Assembly: GCA_900541065.1 (NCBI GenBank)
Contig: UQIE01000003.1
Location: 1-64,000 of the forward strand
Reading direction: 5' to 3'
DNA length: 64,000 nucleotides
Source: an uncultured Collinsella sp.
GTDB taxonomy: Bacteria > Actinomycetota > Coriobacteriia > Coriobacteriales > Coriobacteriaceae
This document shows, piece by piece, positions 17,292 through 25,798 of this stretch. The translations under genes and the position numbers were made by a program. The notes below the pieces were generated by a model. That model ran no database searches, was not told the origin of the DNA, and saw only the letters and a program-made list of their open reading frames with translations. Each line of letters begins with the position of its first letter. Position 1 is the stretch's first letter.

Positions 17292-17323
17292 TTGGTATCA
17301 TTGCTCAATCAAAGTGATACCAA
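17292..17323. promoter_or_regulatory. Inverted repeat in a divergent promoter region
   Basis: Perfect 9-bp arms TTGGTATCA (17292-17300) and TGATACCAA (17315-17323), 14 bases apart, in the short gap between the leftward small gene and the rightward GNAT gene. It may be an operator shared by both. Confidence 0.45.
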
Positions 17324-17341
17324 TAAACGTGAGGTCGCCGC

Positions 17342-17833
17342 GTGATGATCAGAAAAACCCTCGATACCGACATTCCCGCTGTCATGGCTATCTATGACGC
17401 GGCCCGCGCCTTTATGCGCGCGCATGGCAACGCCACACAGTGGCCCGAGGGCACGCCTTCTGCCGAGCAACTGGCTGCCGATATCGCCGCCGGTGGCAGC
17501 TATGTGTGCGAAGTCGATGGCCGCGTGGTGGCGACGTTTGCCTTTTTGCCGGGCCCGGACGGGTGCTATGACGTAATTGAGGATGGTCAATGGCGCAGCG
17601 ACACTCCGTACGCCGTGCTGCACCGTGTGGCGTCCGATGGCACCGTGCACGGTATCGCGGCTGCGATGTTTGCCTTTGCCAAGGAGCGTGCCGATCACCT
17701 GCGCATCGACACGCATCAGGACAACCTGCCCATGCAGGGCGCGAGTATTAAGGCGGGGTTCGAGCGTGCCGGCGTCGTGTATGTGTCGGACGGCACGCCG
17801 CGTGTTGCGTTCGACTGGCTGCGTGAGGCGTAA
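17342..17833 (+). CDS. GNAT family N-acetyltransferase
   Basis: A 163-residue GNAT-fold protein. The N-terminus (IRKTLDTDIPAVMAIYDAA) and the late block HLRIDTHQDNLPMQGASIKAGFERAG, holding the acetyl-CoA-proximal DxHxDN...M motif, match the family. The central strand (GRVVATFAFLPG) is typical. Start is GTG at 17342 or ATG at 17345. The substrate is unknown. Confidence 0.85.
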   Translation: MMIRKTLDTDIPAVMAIYDAARAFMRAHGNATQWPEGTPSAEQLAADIAAGGSYVCEVDGRVVATFAFLPGPDGCYDVIEDGQWRSDTPYAVLHRVASDGTVHGIAAAMFAFAKERADHLRIDTHQDNLPMQGASIKAGFERAGVVYVSDGTPRVAFDWLREA

Positions 17834-17861
17834 GAGTAGGGGCACGTGTCAACAATTCGCA

Positions 17862-17899
17862 CGAACGAAAATGGTCCCGGGTGGGGCCATTTTCGTTCG
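17862..17899. terminator. Intrinsic terminator-like hairpin
   Basis: CGAACGAAAATGG pairs perfectly with CCATTTTCGTTCG around a GC-rich loop. It lies in the 261-base gap after the GNAT gene. The rest of that gap shows no gene. Confidence 0.6.
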
Positions 17900-18094
17900 C
17901 TGCGCTGATTTGCAAGCCGGCTTTCGCAAGGCGCGAACCTACGAAAATCGCCGCGCGGCAACGCAGGGCGATGAGCTTGGTCGGGGGATAGGGCCCGCTT
18001 CGCCCGCCGGCTCGTAAATTGTATCATCCAGTGTGGAACGAGGACGCCCGTTGCCGCGTGCGATGGGCTTGTAGCTTGTAATAAGAGGAGAGCC

Positions 18095-20098
18095 ATGTCG
18101 AAGCAGGCAGTCGTTGGAATCTTGGCGCATGTCGATGCCGGCAAGACCACGTTGGCCGAGGCCATGTTGTTCAACGTGGGTCGCATTCGCAAGCGCGGCC
18201 GCGTGGACGATGGCGATTCGCATCTGGACACTAACGCGATCGAGCGCGAGCGCGGCATTACGATCTTCTCGTCGCAGGCCGTGCTCGACCACGGCGATAC
18301 CCACGTCATGCTTGTGGATGCGCCCGGCCACGTCGATTTTTCGGCCGAGGCGGAGCGCACGCTGCGCGCGCTCGACTATGCGATTTTGGTTGTGGGTGCC
18401 AACGACGGCGTGCAGGGGCACACCGAAACCCTGTGGCGCCTGCTTGCGCGCTATGACATTCCGACGTTCATCTTTATCAACAAAATCGATTTGGAGAATC
18501 CCGGCCGCGATGTTTTGCTGGCACAGCTTGGGCAACGTCTTTCCGAGGGCTGCCTGGATGCCAGCGAACTGTTGGTGGGTGGTGCCGTTCAGGAGGACGC
18601 TGCTGCGTTGGACGAGGCGGCGCTCGAGGAGTTTCTCGACGCAGGGGAGCTTTCGACTGCCACGCTTTCGCGGCTGGTCGCAGAGCGAAAGTTGTTTCCC
18701 TGCTTTGCGGGATCGGCGCTCAAGGACCAGGGTGTGGCAGAGCTACTCGACGGCATATGCGCTTTGATGCGCGAGCGAACATGGCCCCAGGAGTTCGCCG
18801 CGCGAGTCTACCGCGTGAGTCGTGGAGACCGTGGCGAGCGTCTTGCCTGGGTCAAGGTGACGGGCGGTGTACTGCGTGCAAAGCAAGTTGTCGAGGGATG
18901 CTCTGGCGCCTCCACTTGGGAGCAAAAGATCGACCAGGTGCGCATCTATAACGGCGAGAAGTATGAGCTTGCCCAAGAAGTTGCTGCTGGCGGTATTTGT
19001 GCCGTGACGGGCCTTGCGCACGTTCGCCCAGGGGATGCCTTGGGGGCGGAGCCCGTGGGCGATGCGCCTGTCATCGCTCCGGTCCTCACCTATACGGTGC
19101 TTCCGGGCGAACACGATGTCCACGCGGTGTTCAAAGCACTGACAGAGTTGGCGGACGAAGATCCCATGCTCGGCGTAAGCTGGAACACTCATCTTGAGCA
19201 GATTCATTTACAGCTGATGGGCGCCGTGCAACTCGAGGTCGTGCAGCGGGTGTTGGCCGATCGCTTTGGCCTTTCGGTTGCGTTTGAGTCTGGCGGCATT
19301 CTCTATAAGGAGACTATTTCGCAGCCGGTCGAGGGCGTGGGCCATTTTGAGCCGCTGCGCCACTATGCCGAGGTACATCTGCGCCTGGAGCCGTTGCCAG
19401 CGGGTTCGGGCGTGCAGTTTGGCACCGTGACCTCGACCGACGAACTCGATCTTAACTGGCAGCGTTTGGCACTCACCAACGCCATGGAGCGCGATCACCT
19501 GGGCGCGCTGACCGGCTCGCCCATCACCGATGTGCGCATTATGCTCACGGGCGGCCGCGCGCATGCTAAACACACCGAGGGCGGCGATTTTCGCCAGGCC
19601 ACCTATCGTGCGATTCGCCAGGGGCTCATGCAGGCGCGTGAGGCCGGCGCGGCGGTACTGTTGGAGCCGTGGTATCGCTTTGAGCTCGAGGTGCCGGGGG
19701 AGTGCGTGGGCCGGGCGCTCTCGGATTCCACGCGCATGGGTGCCGAGTACGAGCCGCCGACGATGGTGGGAGACCGGGCGAAGCTTGTGGGTCGTGTGCC
19801 GGCATCCGAAGTGCAGAATTACGCGCTAGAGGTGGCTGCCTACACGAGCGGTCGCGGGCATCTGTACTTGGAATTCGCCGGCTATGCGGCTTGCCATGAT
19901 GCCGAGCACGTCATCGAGACGGCCGCCTATGAGCCCGAGGCCGATCTGCCCAACACGCCCGATTCGGTCTTTTGCTCTCACGGCGCCGGCTACACCGTCA
20001 AATGGTACGACGTCCCCGAGGCAGCCCACGTAAAGGTCGATCCCGCCACCTTCCGCCCCTGGCGAGCAGCAGACGCCGCCTTTTTCGGCCACATGTGA
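18095..20098 (+). CDS. TetM-like translation factor GTPase
   Basis: A 667-residue EF-G-like GTPase of the TetM/TetO ribosomal-protection superfamily. G1 is AHVDAGKTT, switch I has ERERGITIF, G3 is DAPGHVDF and G4 is NKID. The TetM-type domain order follows, with the domain IV region (RAHAKHTEGGDFRQ) and a long divergent C-terminus. Many anaerobes encode such chromosomal paralogues; whether this one confers tetracycline resistance is unproven, since its C-terminal loops differ strongly from TetM. The stop codon lies inside a TGACAAAGGG palindrome. The start follows AGAGGAG. Confidence 0.82.
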   Translation: MSKQAVVGILAHVDAGKTTLAEAMLFNVGRIRKRGRVDDGDSHLDTNAIERERGITIFSSQAVLDHGDTHVMLVDAPGHVDFSAEAERTLRALDYAILVVGANDGVQGHTETLWRLLARYDIPTFIFINKIDLENPGRDVLLAQLGQRLSEGCLDASELLVGGAVQEDAAALDEAALEEFLDAGELSTATLSRLVAERKLFPCFAGSALKDQGVAELLDGICALMRERTWPQEFAARVYRVSRGDRGERLAWVKVTGGVLRAKQVVEGCSGASTWEQKIDQVRIYNGEKYELAQEVAAGGICAVTGLAHVRPGDALGAEPVGDAPVIAPVLTYTVLPGEHDVHAVFKALTELADEDPMLGVSWNTHLEQIHLQLMGAVQLEVVQRVLADRFGLSVAFESGGILYKETISQPVEGVGHFEPLRHYAEVHLRLEPLPAGSGVQFGTVTSTDELDLNWQRLALTNAMERDHLGALTGSPITDVRIMLTGGRAHAKHTEGGDFRQATYRAIRQGLMQAREAGAAVLLEPWYRFELEVPGECVGRALSDSTRMGAEYEPPTMVGDRAKLVGRVPASEVQNYALEVAAYTSGRGHLYLEFAGYAACHDAEHVIETAAYEPEADLPNTPDSVFCSHGAGYTVKWYDVPEAAHVKVDPATFRPWRAADAAFFGHM

Positions 20099-20120
20099 CA
20101 AAGGGACAGCTCCTTTGTCA
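20096..20120. repeat. TGACAAAGGGACAG palindromic repeat, copy 1
   Basis: TGACAAAGG and CCTTTGTCA flank a short core. The TGA stop of the TetM-like gene is the first three bases. Related copies lie at 23820-23852 and 25077-25109. It may also act as a terminator. Confidence 0.75.
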
Positions 20121-20129
20121 TATGCTATT

Positions 20130-20159
20130 GGTATAACTCGGTATAAGTTGGTATAACTA
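20130..20159. promoter_or_regulatory. Three 10-bp tandem GGTATAA repeats
   Basis: GGTATAACTC, GGTATAAGTT and GGTATAACTA stand head-to-tail at 20130, 20140 and 20150, exactly one DNA helical turn apart. They lie just upstream of the first AAA ATPase gene, so they may be a multimeric operator or the promoter itself. Confidence 0.5.
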
Positions 20160-20191
20160 TTACCAGGGTTTGCCAATCCGAGGAGGCCGAC

Positions 20192-21310
20192 ATGAATCCA
20201 AATCCCTTTAAGCCCACGGCTGGCAAGCGGCCTCCGATGCTCATCGGTCGAGAGTCGGTCATCGAAGATTTCGAGGAAGGACTCGACAACGGCGCCGGAG
20301 CGCCGGGTAGGCTCATGCTCATTACGGGAAACCGCGGCTGCGGCAAGACGGTTCTCCTGCGGGAGCTGCAACGTCTAGCCAGCGAGCGCGGATGGTCGGT
20401 TATCTCTGATTCCGCTTCGCTTGGCTTATGCGACCGCTTAGCCGACGCGCTTCGCTCGAATAAACCCGTTGTGACGTCAATGGAGTTCGGGCCGTCGTTT
20501 GGCCGGATGTCGGTCGAGGCGGCGCGAGCAAAGGGCGAGACGTTACGAGGGCTGGTCAACGAGCGCCTCAAGAAGCTCGGTCCAGGCAAGGGCATACTGT
20601 TTGCGATTGACGAGGCGCAATCTGCGTCTATCGAGGAACTGGCGGCTCTTGCCGTTCTCTATCAGCAGGTGCTCGGAGACCAGGATGCCACGGGCTTGTC
20701 CGATAGCGACCAGCGCGGTCTTGCGCTGGTGTTCGCCGGCTTACCCAGTATGGTTGACGATCTGCTCGAAGAGCCGAGCGTGACGTTTTTGCGGCGTGCC
20801 CAGCAGCGTACGTTGGGGGCGATCTCTTTGCCCAAGGTGCGCGATTCATATATCCAGACGGTCAAAGACGCTGGTCTTCACGTTGACGCGGAGACGGCGG
20901 ACCTTGCGGCACACAAGAGCATGGGGCATCCCTACATGGTTCAGCTGGTGGGCTATTACATGTGGCGGTCTGCTGTTCGACGCGGCTCGCAGGTCATCGA
21001 AAGGCGCGATGTCGAGGATGGCCATGCGGATGCCGTCTCCGAGTTCTACGAAGCGGTTGACGCGCCCCTGTATTACGGGCTGCGCAGTCCACAGCGCCTT
21101 TTTATCGAGGCTATGGCGGTTGACGAGGGCGAACCGACGCGCATGGCGGATATCATTGAGCGTTGTGATCGTACCCAGAGCTGGGCGAGTAAATATCGCG
21201 CAAGCCTGATTCGCGAGCGCGTCATCGAGGCTGCCGGATACGGCCTCGTCCGGTTTACCGTGCCCATGCTGGGCGCGTACGTTCGCGATCGAGTTTTATG
21301 GCATGAGTAG
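20192..21310 (+). CDS. AAA ATPase, Orc/Cdc6-like (AAA_16 type)
   Basis: A 372-residue ATPase. It opens with the NPFKPTAGKRPPMLIGRE segment typical of this group, then Walker A GNRGCGKT near residue 50 and Walker B LFAIDEAQ near 145, then a FAGLPSMVDDLL sensor region and a C-terminal winged-helix-like part. It closely parallels the protein at 23858-24958. Family members are signalling or DNA-linked ATPases without assigned role. The start follows GAGGAGG and the stop overlaps the UvrA-like gene by eight bases, so the two are coupled. Confidence 0.8.
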   Translation: MNPNPFKPTAGKRPPMLIGRESVIEDFEEGLDNGAGAPGRLMLITGNRGCGKTVLLRELQRLASERGWSVISDSASLGLCDRLADALRSNKPVVTSMEFGPSFGRMSVEAARAKGETLRGLVNERLKKLGPGKGILFAIDEAQSASIEELAALAVLYQQVLGDQDATGLSDSDQRGLALVFAGLPSMVDDLLEEPSVTFLRRAQQRTLGAISLPKVRDSYIQTVKDAGLHVDAETADLAAHKSMGHPYMVQLVGYYMWRSAVRRGSQVIERRDVEDGHADAVSEFYEAVDAPLYYGLRSPQRLFIEAMAVDEGEPTRMADIIERCDRTQSWASKYRASLIRERVIEAAGYGLVRFTVPMLGAYVRDRVLWHE

Positions 21311-23816
21311 GGTGATAAAGGTGACGGAACAGAAGATGAGCCCGCAGGCTATCGAGGTGCGTGGCGCGCGCGTTCATAACCTTAAAGACATCGATATCGA
21401 TATTCCGCTGGGAAAGCTTGTGGGCATTGCCGGCGTGTCGGGTTCGGGCAAGAGTTCGCTGGCGCTGGGGGTTCTTTATGCCGAGGGCTCGCGCCGTTAC
21501 CTGGAGGCGCTCAGCACCTATACTCGCCGTCGTCTGACGCAGGCCGAACATGCCCAGGTGGATGAGGTCTTGCACGTGCCGGCGGCGCTCGCGCTGCACC
21601 AGCGTCCGAGCGTACCGGGCGTGCGCTCGACCTTTGGCACCATGACCGAGCTCAACAATAGCCTGCGTCTGCTCTTTAGCCGTTGTGCCCATCACGTATG
21701 CCCGCACTGCGGGGCGCGCGTGGAGCCGAGCCTTAACGTTGCTGCTGGCCTATCGCTCACGTGCCCCGCATGCGGCCGCGAGTTCTACGCGCCGAGCGCC
21801 GAGGACCTTGCCTTTAACAGCGGCGGCGCGTGCTCTACCTGCGGCGGCACTGGTGTCATGCGCGAGGTGGACGAGGCGAGTCTGGTGCCCGACGAGTCAA
21901 AGACCATCAACGAAGGCGCGGTGCTTCCCTGGGGTACGCTCATGTGGGATCTGATGAAGCAGGTGGCAGGTGAGATGGGCGTGCGCACCGACGTGCCGTT
22001 TAACCAGCTCACGCCTCAAGAGCGCGACATCGTGTTCCATGGTCCAGCGGTTAAGAAGCACATTCTCTACGTTCCCAAAAACGGCGAGGGTGCTACGCCG
22101 CTCGACTTTACCTATTACAACGCCGTCTATACCGTCGAGAATGCGCTCGCCAAGGTTAAGGACGATAAGGGCTTAAAACGCGTTGCGCGCTTTTTGCGCG
22201 AGGGAGCATGCCGTGACTGTGGTGGCACGCGTCTTTCCGAGGCTGCGTGCCAGCCCCAAGTGCGCGGTATCAATCTGGCGCAGGCGGCGGCCATGACGCT
22301 GGGCGAGGCGATTGAGTGGGTGCGTGGCGTGCCCGCATCCTTGCCGGTCGAGATGCGGCCCATGGCGACGGATATCTGCGATTCGTTTTTGGGTGCGGCC
22401 CGTCGTCTGGTCGACCTGGGCCTTGATTACCTTTCACTCGACCGCGCCGGTGCCACGCTCTCCACGGGTGAGCGCCAGCGCGTGCAACTCGCCCGCGTGG
22501 TGCGCAATCGATCGACGGGTGTGCTTTATGTGCTGGACGAGCCTTCGATTGGCTTGCATCCTGCCAATGTCGACGGCCTGGTAGGCGTGATGCGCGATCT
22601 GGTGGATGACGGCAACACCGTGGTCGTTGTCGACCACGATACGCGCGTACTGGCGGAAGCCGACTACCTGGTCGAGATGGGCCCCGTTGCCGGAGCGGGC
22701 GGTGGCAACGTGATCGCCGCTGGTACGGTAGACGAGGTCGAACAATCGCAGGGCAGTCGCATCGCGCCGTTTTTGCGCGCCGAGCCCAAGCGTTTGCGCC
22801 CACAGGTGACTGACGAGGAAATGTTCGACCAGGGCCATATCTGCATGGCGACCAATGCTATCCATACCGTCAAGCCGCTTGAAGTCGATATCCCACGCGG
22901 CCGTCTCGTCGCGGTGACGGGCGTTTCGGGTTCGGGCAAGACGACGCTCGTGCTCGAGACGCTCATCCCGGCGCTTAAGGCGCAGGCAGCTGGCGAGCGC
23001 TTGCCACGCCATGTGCGCTGGATCGATGCCGAAGGCATTGCCCGCGCCAACCTGATTGACGCTACGCCCATCGGCGCCAATGTTCGCTCGACGGTGGCAA
23101 CCTATGCCGACATCCATGACGAGCTGCGCCGCGCCTTCGCCCGTACGCCCGAAGCCAAAGCGGCCGGCTACAAGGCGGGCGCCTTCAGCTACAACACTGG
23201 CGCCTTGCGCTGCCCTACGTGTGATGGCACGGGCTCGATATCGCTCGACGTGCAGTTTTTGCCCGATGTCGAGATTGTCTGCCCGGCATGCCGTGGTTCG
23301 CGCTACGCCGAGGCCGCCTCGCATATCCATCGCGAGGGCAAGGACGGGAGCTTGCTTACGTTGCCGCAGCTCATGGACATGAGTGTGGACGAGGCCCTCG
23401 ACGCCACGGTGGGACTCAAGAAGGTTCAGACGCGCTTACAGACCTTGCACGACCTGGGCCTGGGTTATCTCACGCTCGGTGAGCCCACGCCGGCGCTTTC
23501 GGGCGGTGAGGCACAGCGCCTTAAGCTCGCGAGCGAGATGGGCCGCGTGCAGGACGACGCCGTATTCGTGTTCGACGAGCCCACAATCGGACTACATCCG
23601 CTCGATGTCCAAGTGTTGCTGAGTGTGTTCGACGGCCTCGTTGCCAAGGGCGCCACGGTTATCGTGATTGAACACGATCTCGACCTTATCCGCAATGCCG
23701 ATTACGTGATCGACATGGGCCCGGGCGGTGGCGACGCGGGCGGGCAAATCGTCTGCGCCGGCACGCCGGGCGACATCGCCGCCTGCTCCACAAGCATCAC
23801 CGGCCGCTACCTATAA
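21303..23816 (+). CDS. UvrA2-like excinuclease ABC subunit A homologue
   Basis: An 837-residue tandem-ATPase protein, about 100 residues shorter than UvrA. It has two Walker A motifs (GVSGSGKSS and GVSGSGKTT), two signatures (LSTGERQR and LSGGEAQR), and zinc-finger cysteines (CPHC, CPAC, CSTCGG; CPTCDG, CPACRG). After LRLLFSRC the chain goes straight to the zinc module, so the UvrB-binding domain of true UvrA appears to be missing. That is the hallmark of UvrA2/DrrC-like proteins linked to tolerance of DNA-binding drugs. The start may be ATG 21303 or a nearby GTG/ATG at 21321 or 21336. It overlaps the preceding AAA ATPase. Confidence 0.88.
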   Translation: MSRVIKVTEQKMSPQAIEVRGARVHNLKDIDIDIPLGKLVGIAGVSGSGKSSLALGVLYAEGSRRYLEALSTYTRRRLTQAEHAQVDEVLHVPAALALHQRPSVPGVRSTFGTMTELNNSLRLLFSRCAHHVCPHCGARVEPSLNVAAGLSLTCPACGREFYAPSAEDLAFNSGGACSTCGGTGVMREVDEASLVPDESKTINEGAVLPWGTLMWDLMKQVAGEMGVRTDVPFNQLTPQERDIVFHGPAVKKHILYVPKNGEGATPLDFTYYNAVYTVENALAKVKDDKGLKRVARFLREGACRDCGGTRLSEAACQPQVRGINLAQAAAMTLGEAIEWVRGVPASLPVEMRPMATDICDSFLGAARRLVDLGLDYLSLDRAGATLSTGERQRVQLARVVRNRSTGVLYVLDEPSIGLHPANVDGLVGVMRDLVDDGNTVVVVDHDTRVLAEADYLVEMGPVAGAGGGNVIAAGTVDEVEQSQGSRIAPFLRAEPKRLRPQVTDEEMFDQGHICMATNAIHTVKPLEVDIPRGRLVAVTGVSGSGKTTLVLETLIPALKAQAAGERLPRHVRWIDAEGIARANLIDATPIGANVRSTVATYADIHDELRRAFARTPEAKAAGYKAGAFSYNTGALRCPTCDGTGSISLDVQFLPDVEIVCPACRGSRYAEAASHIHREGKDGSLLTLPQLMDMSVDEALDATVGLKKVQTRLQTLHDLGLGYLTLGEPTPALSGGEAQRLKLASEMGRVQDDAVFVFDEPTIGLHPLDVQVLLSVFDGLVAKGATVIVIEHDLDLIRNADYVIDMGPGGGDAGGQIVCAGTPGDIAACSTSITGRYL

Positions 23817-23819
23817 CCG

Positions 23820-23852
23820 AATGTGACAAAGGGACAGCCTCTTTGCCTCATT
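23820..23852. repeat. TGACAAAGGGACAG repeat, copy 2 (imperfect)
   Basis: AATGTGACAAAGGGACAG is intact, but the right arm (CTCTTTGCCTCATT) has mismatches. It lies right after the UvrA-like stop and between convergent genes, where it may act as a weak terminator. Confidence 0.65.
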
Positions 23853-23857
23853 GATGC

Positions 23858-24958
23858 CTATTTCACGCATTGAGCCGCGAGATAGTCGCGGAAGAATGGC
23901 AATTCAAATGCGACGAGCCCTCGTCCTCGTTCCCCGATGATGCCGGCATCTATCATGCGGCGTCGGTAGCGGGAGACCTGCTGCGGCGAACGCTTAAGGC
24001 GCTCGACAAGGTCGGCGGTGGTGGACTCTTCCTCGTCATCGAGCATGGCGATGAGGAATCGCTTGTCCTCTGCAGTGAGTTCCCGATAGGTTGCCGCGAG
24101 GATTCGGTCGTCCATCTCGTCGCGCGCGATTTTGATTCCCAGGTCAAAGTCGCGTGACGAGATTTCCTTCGAATCGCTTGTGAGATCCCAGGCACGGTAG
24201 CCTACGAGTTGCAATAGGAAGGGAAAACCAGAGATCGAGCGGACGGCTCTATCGATTCCCTCAGCATCTGCCAGGCGATCGTTTTCCTGGATTGTGCGAA
24301 TCAAGGCCTCGCGTACGTCATAGTCGGCAATGCGACCCAGATGATATTGTTGGGCGCGGCGAAGGAACGAGACCGTCTTGTGGTTCAGTAGCGTCGATAC
24401 GTTGTTGGGAAGTCCCGCCATGAGCAGGGCGACGCGTTTTCCATCGGTCACAAAGTGCTGATACGTCGCTGCGAGCTGAATCATCTCATCGAGTGTCGGG
24501 TCCACCTCGTCAACCGTGACGAGCAGACCGGTGCCCGCCTCGTTGAGCTGGTCGATGATGTCGCTCATGCGATAACGCCAGGTTGAGGCATCGTGAACGC
24601 GATTGACCTCGATGCTGCCGAGCGGTGCAATTCCGAGGCCGGTGACTTCGAAGTTCTTAGACGGGTCGATAAGATGGCCGGCAGCACGTTTCGCCCCGAA
24701 CTCGATTTCCTCAAGCATTCTCGGGAGCGCGGTCGTCTTTACGGCTATCCAGCCGTGGGATTCCGCCCTTGTCGCGAGCGACGACATGAGAGCGGTTTTA
24801 CCGGTTCCACGCGCGCCTGAGAAGATCGAGGTCAATTCTGGGCGCCTACGCTGGCTCAAGAAGGCACGGTCCAAATCCCGAATAATCTGTTGTCTGCCAG
24901 CGAGATGGGCAGGAACCTCACCAAAACTGGGGGTAAACGGGTTCTCGAGATATTTCAC
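23858..24958 (-). CDS. AAA ATPase, Orc/Cdc6-like (AAA_16 type)
   Basis: A 366-residue paralogue of the protein at 20192-21310. It begins with NPFTPSFGEVPAHLAGR, Walker A is GARGTGKTA near residue 48, Walker B LLVTVDEVD, and the sensor region LLMAGLPNNVSTLL then VSFLRRAQQ matches VTFLRRAQQ of the partner. The C-terminus is a winged-helix domain (TTADLVERLKRSPQQVSRYR). It faces the UvrA-like gene, giving an ATPase-UvrA2-ATPase arrangement. Function unknown. Confidence 0.8.
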   Translation of the reverse strand: MKYLENPFTPSFGEVPAHLAGRQQIIRDLDRAFLSQRRRPELTSIFSGARGTGKTALMSSLATRAESHGWIAVKTTALPRMLEEIEFGAKRAAGHLIDPSKNFEVTGLGIAPLGSIEVNRVHDASTWRYRMSDIIDQLNEAGTGLLVTVDEVDPTLDEMIQLAATYQHFVTDGKRVALLMAGLPNNVSTLLNHKTVSFLRRAQQYHLGRIADYDVREALIRTIQENDRLADAEGIDRAVRSISGFPFLLQLVGYRAWDLTSDSKEISSRDFDLGIKIARDEMDDRILAATYRELTAEDKRFLIAMLDDEEESTTADLVERLKRSPQQVSRYRRRMIDAGIIGERGRGLVAFELPFFRDYLAAQCVK

Positions 24959-25076
24959 AAGGCTCTCCTTTCACACCGCCGTTTAACTTCATTTTACTTT
25001 AGTTAATTCTGATTAAAAGTGAGGGCTCTTTATCTAGAGCATCAATTAGGCGTGTGTGCCATCGGCGTGGCGCTTG

Positions 25077-25109
25077 AATGTGACAAAGGGACAGCCCCTT
25101 TGTCACATT
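25077..25109. repeat. TGACAAAGGGACAG palindromic repeat, copy 3 (perfect)
   Basis: AATGTGACAAAGGG and CCCTTTGTCACATT form a perfect 14-bp stem with the loop ACAGC. The TGA stop of trmL (25103-25105, minus strand) lies inside the right arm. It may double as the trmL terminator. Confidence 0.85.
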
Positions 25110-25702
25110 CCCGGAAAGCCTGCCTGGCGCAGGGCCTCGTAGAGGACGATGGCGGCGCTGTTGGAAAGGTTGAGGGCGCTGATGCGGTAGTCGTCGGGAT
25201 TGACGAAGTTGCCGCAGATATCCTGCCGAAGGATGGCCTCGTGGCTGTCCTCGGTATGCCCCAGCGATTCCTCGTGAGCTTCCCATGCCTCGGCGTTATC
25301 GAGCGAGTCGCAATCGCGCAGCATCGGGATGCGCTCGCAGCGCTCGGGCGCCGCGGCAAGCAGTGGCTCGGGAATGCCCGAGCTCTCGCTGCCAAAGACC
25401 AAGTAGTCGCCATCGCGGTAGGTACTCTGCGCATAGGTTCTGCGCGCCTTTTTGGTCAGCAGATGCAGGCGCTCGTCGGCAGGGGAGAGGCCGTTGCGCG
25501 CAAGGAAATCCTCCCAGCTGGCATAGGTCGTCACGTCCAAGTTTTGCCAGTAGCCCAGTCCGGCACGACGCACCGTCTTGTCGTCGAGCGAAAAGCCCAG
25601 TGGCTCCACCAGATGCAGATGGGCACCGGTGACCACGCAGGTACGGCCTATATTGCCCGTATTGGCCGGAATCTCGGGCGCATACAGCACAATGTTGAAC
25701 AT
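25103..25702 (-). CDS. trmL: tRNA (cytidine(34)-2'-O)-methyltransferase, TrmL type
   Basis: A 199-residue SPOUT methyltransferase. The N-terminus (MFNIVLYAPEIPANTGNIGR) is diagnostic of TrmL, which methylates the wobble base of tRNA-Leu. The later GSESSGIPEPLL and LNLSNSAAIVLYEALRQ are the SAM-binding knot. Between IPM and LNLSNS there is an acidic insertion of about 35 residues (DNAEAWEAHEESLG...), which is absent in the usual 155-residue enzyme. The start is set by AAGGAG before ATG 25702. Confidence 0.88.
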   Translation of the reverse strand: MFNIVLYAPEIPANTGNIGRTCVVTGAHLHLVEPLGFSLDDKTVRRAGLGYWQNLDVTTYASWEDFLARNGLSPADERLHLLTKKARRTYAQSTYRDGDYLVFGSESSGIPEPLLAAAPERCERIPMLRDCDSLDNAEAWEAHEESLGHTEDSHEAILRQDICGNFVNPDDYRISALNLSNSAAIVLYEALRQAGFPGM

Positions 25703-25724
25703 GAATCTCCTTGGCTCAGAACGA

Positions 25725-25757
25725 AAAACCACCACGAAGGGCACCTTCGTGGTGGTT
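25725..25757 (-). terminator. Intrinsic terminator
   Basis: AAACCACCACGAAGG and CCTTCGTGGTGGTTT form a perfect 15-bp stem with a tiny loop. It lies downstream of the metallochaperone gene and upstream of trmL on the minus strand. Confidence 0.8.
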
Positions 25758-25798
25758 TGGCGGTTACGTAGGCGGAAAAAATACCCGCTTCGATAAAC

